A stretch of DNA of 64,000 nt from Nemania diffusa (taxonomy: Eukaryota > Ascomycota > Sordariomycetes > Xylariales > Xylariaceae). Positions within the stretch are counted from its first letter, which is position 1, and each line of letters opens with the position of its first letter. Shown here in pieces: positions 62,632-64,000 of the stretch. Under the pieces are notes generated by a model that had not been told where the DNA came from, made no database searches, and saw nothing but the letters and a program-made list of their open reading frames with translations. Where the stretch lies: contig JBBPUQ010000008.1 in the NCBI GenBank assembly GCA_038501195.1, positions 724,001 through 788,000 of the forward strand. Direction: 5' to 3'. Position numbers and translations under genes: made by a program.

Positions 62632-62842
62632 CCTTTGAGTGCCGTTTCGGCACCATGTGGGATAGATACATAATGTAGAAAAATGGGGCTATACATATAG
62701 CTAGATCTCTCCAATCAGATTATCATTTAAACAGTATATGATACTCTGATTGGACAGATTCCTGTACCGTTAAAATGCTTAATGCCCCATTTTTCTACAT
62801 TTTTGTGTCTATCCCACATGGTGCCGAACCGGCACTCAAAGG
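62632..62842. mobile_element. Hairpin (foldback/MITE-like) element, 211 bp
   Basis: Left arm 62632-62689 starts CCTTTGAGTGCCG and runs to AAAAATGGGG. The right arm 62785-62842 is its near-perfect reverse complement, ending GGCACTCAAAGG. Arms of about 58 bp enclose a loop of about 95 bp that contains a second small inverted repeat (CCAATCAGA..TCTGATTGG). It has no coding capacity. Confidence 0.8.
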
Positions 62843-64000
62843 GATAGTCCGATTTTTTTTCCCACGACCCGGGTTCTTGGGCTTCCTCTGTCTCCATTGG
62901 GCCCACTCTTCCCGTCACACCCTATTTATCGCAAAGTATAGCACTTTGTTGTTGCGACAATATTGATTTTGCACTTCTCTTGTGCGTGGGCTTCTCGCCT
63001 CGACACGGGTGACCTACCAGCTTATCTACATACTCTCTATCTGGATAGTAGCTCTGTCACCGGGAGCACCCTTCCCAACTCCGGCTTGCTGAATGGAAAT
63101 ATCAACTGGTTTCGGCCCCAAATATTTTCCCCAGATGCCGAGGAATTCATGCAGGCTTTAATTGATGTTGCATCTAAACACAAATCTCAGTAAGGCGCTG
63201 ATTGCGTTATTATTATACCCAATAAACTAGGCTCCTTCCTCTATTGAGAGGTCTGCATATTTATAATCGACTGAGCTTTGGTGGTATTACTCCATTTGCC
63301 GTCCGTCGCGTCTAACCTCCCAACCTGGTCCTGGTATTTCGCCCTCAAAATGCATAAAATAGATATTCTCTTTGTATCAATGCACCTCTATACAGCAAGG
63401 CCCACTCGGATTCGGCTCTCTTATCCTGTACTGAACGTAGACAACTCTTTAGATCATTCAGACGTTCTAGGACGTATTCGGCGCTTGGGCGAGTGGCTTC
63501 CTCAAGAATTAAAGGGCCGGCCAAGCGATTGCCGTGCTGGCCTCAATTATAACATATTAAGACTAGTGCTAAAGACGAGATATATCATGAAACTCATTAA
63601 CAGATAGTGTAAGTTCAGACTCATAGAAGACAAACAGTTTAAAAACACTCCTATGATATTTTAAGTGGAATGTGAACGTGTAGCTCTTCTTTGCGTATCC
63701 CCGCAGACTCGGCGCAGAGCGAGATTTCAAATTGCTTCAGTGTGACGATGCCCCTGTGCTGTCACAGCGGCAGCCTCGTTTAGGTCGTGAACCTCGAAAA
63801 AAAATTGGTTGATACCAAGGGTTTATCTTGTAATGCGGTCGACGGGATGATGAAATGACCCACCCTATTGCAGCAGACCTCGACAGGTGCTCGGCATACA
63901 CTCCCGGGTAGATATCCGGTTCAATCGGAGTAATTGTCCCGTTGATGAGCCGCCTATAACTTCCAAGTACAAGTTTCGAGCGAGTGTGTGGGTAGTCTGA
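62843..64000. other. Right edge, possible gene remnants
   Basis: Open frames at about 62966-63193 (with DSSSVTGSTLPNSGLLNG) and 63278-63607 have a more coding-like composition than the desert to their left. I could not assign a family, find matching splice sites or see a start. They may be pieces of a decayed gene. Confidence 0.25.

Noticed and set aside
1..64000. CRISPR arrays, bacterial operons or ribosome binding sites
   Set aside because: The spliced genes show a fungal nuclear genome, and no regularly spaced direct-repeat array was seen.

Overview
The window is nuclear DNA of a filamentous ascomycete (Pezizomycotina, probably Sordariomycetes). Genes are split by short GT..AG introns, mostly 47-110 bp. 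The gene set is typical of such fungi: a HET-domain protein, a NACHT/NLR-like NTPase, an AA9 LPMO, an M35 deuterolysin, a UstYa (DUF3328) oxidase and a fungal rhodopsin-domain membrane protein. AT-rich gene-poor stretches alternate with GC-balanced genes, and TAGGTAGGTACCTA-like words recur between genes. Exon structures below were derived by hand. Unless noted, the reading frame closes across every splice.

Left part (1-20 kb): the tail of a gene entering from the left; a conserved fungal hypothetical gene with broken frame (2.3-3.1 kb); an SRPK-like kinase with an unusual catalytic loop; a seven-exon Ole1-type delta-9 desaturase with a cytochrome b5 tail; a Cys-containing hypothetical protein; a class I methyltransferase; a secreted beta-lactamase-fold enzyme; and a NACHT STAND NTPase.

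Middle (21-44 kb): a TAPT1/Emp65-family membrane protein, a tRNA-like Pol III unit, an FAD monooxygenase, a HET protein with a G9 tract in its coding sequence, an LRR-like protein with an N-terminal membrane segment, a deuterolysin, a 27-residue CxxCxGxG mini-protein, a two-exon hypothetical gene, a CE3-like SGNH esterase and an AA9 LPMO. Four secreted hydrolases lie within about 30 kb of each other.

Right part (44.9-57.8 kb): the most interesting segment. It reads as an undescribed dikaritin-like RiPP locus. A small spliced gene (47942-48256, minus) encodes an 88-residue secreted precursor with a signal peptide and two Lys-Arg (Kex2) sites, each followed by a near-identical repeat built on SPAPPIVDGGLD. 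It is divergent from an intact UstYa-family oxidase with both HxxHC motifs. Around them are an S33 prolyl-aminopeptidase-like hydrolase, a POT-family oligopeptide transporter, an amino-acid permease, a rhodopsin-domain membrane protein and the wreck of an FAD monooxygenase carrying an internal inversion. The core repeat has no aromatic residue, which sets it apart from the Tyr/Phe-based cores of ustiloxin and phomopsin. The last 6 kb hold a V8/trypsin-like protease, two hairpin (MITE-like) elements and AT-rich sequence.
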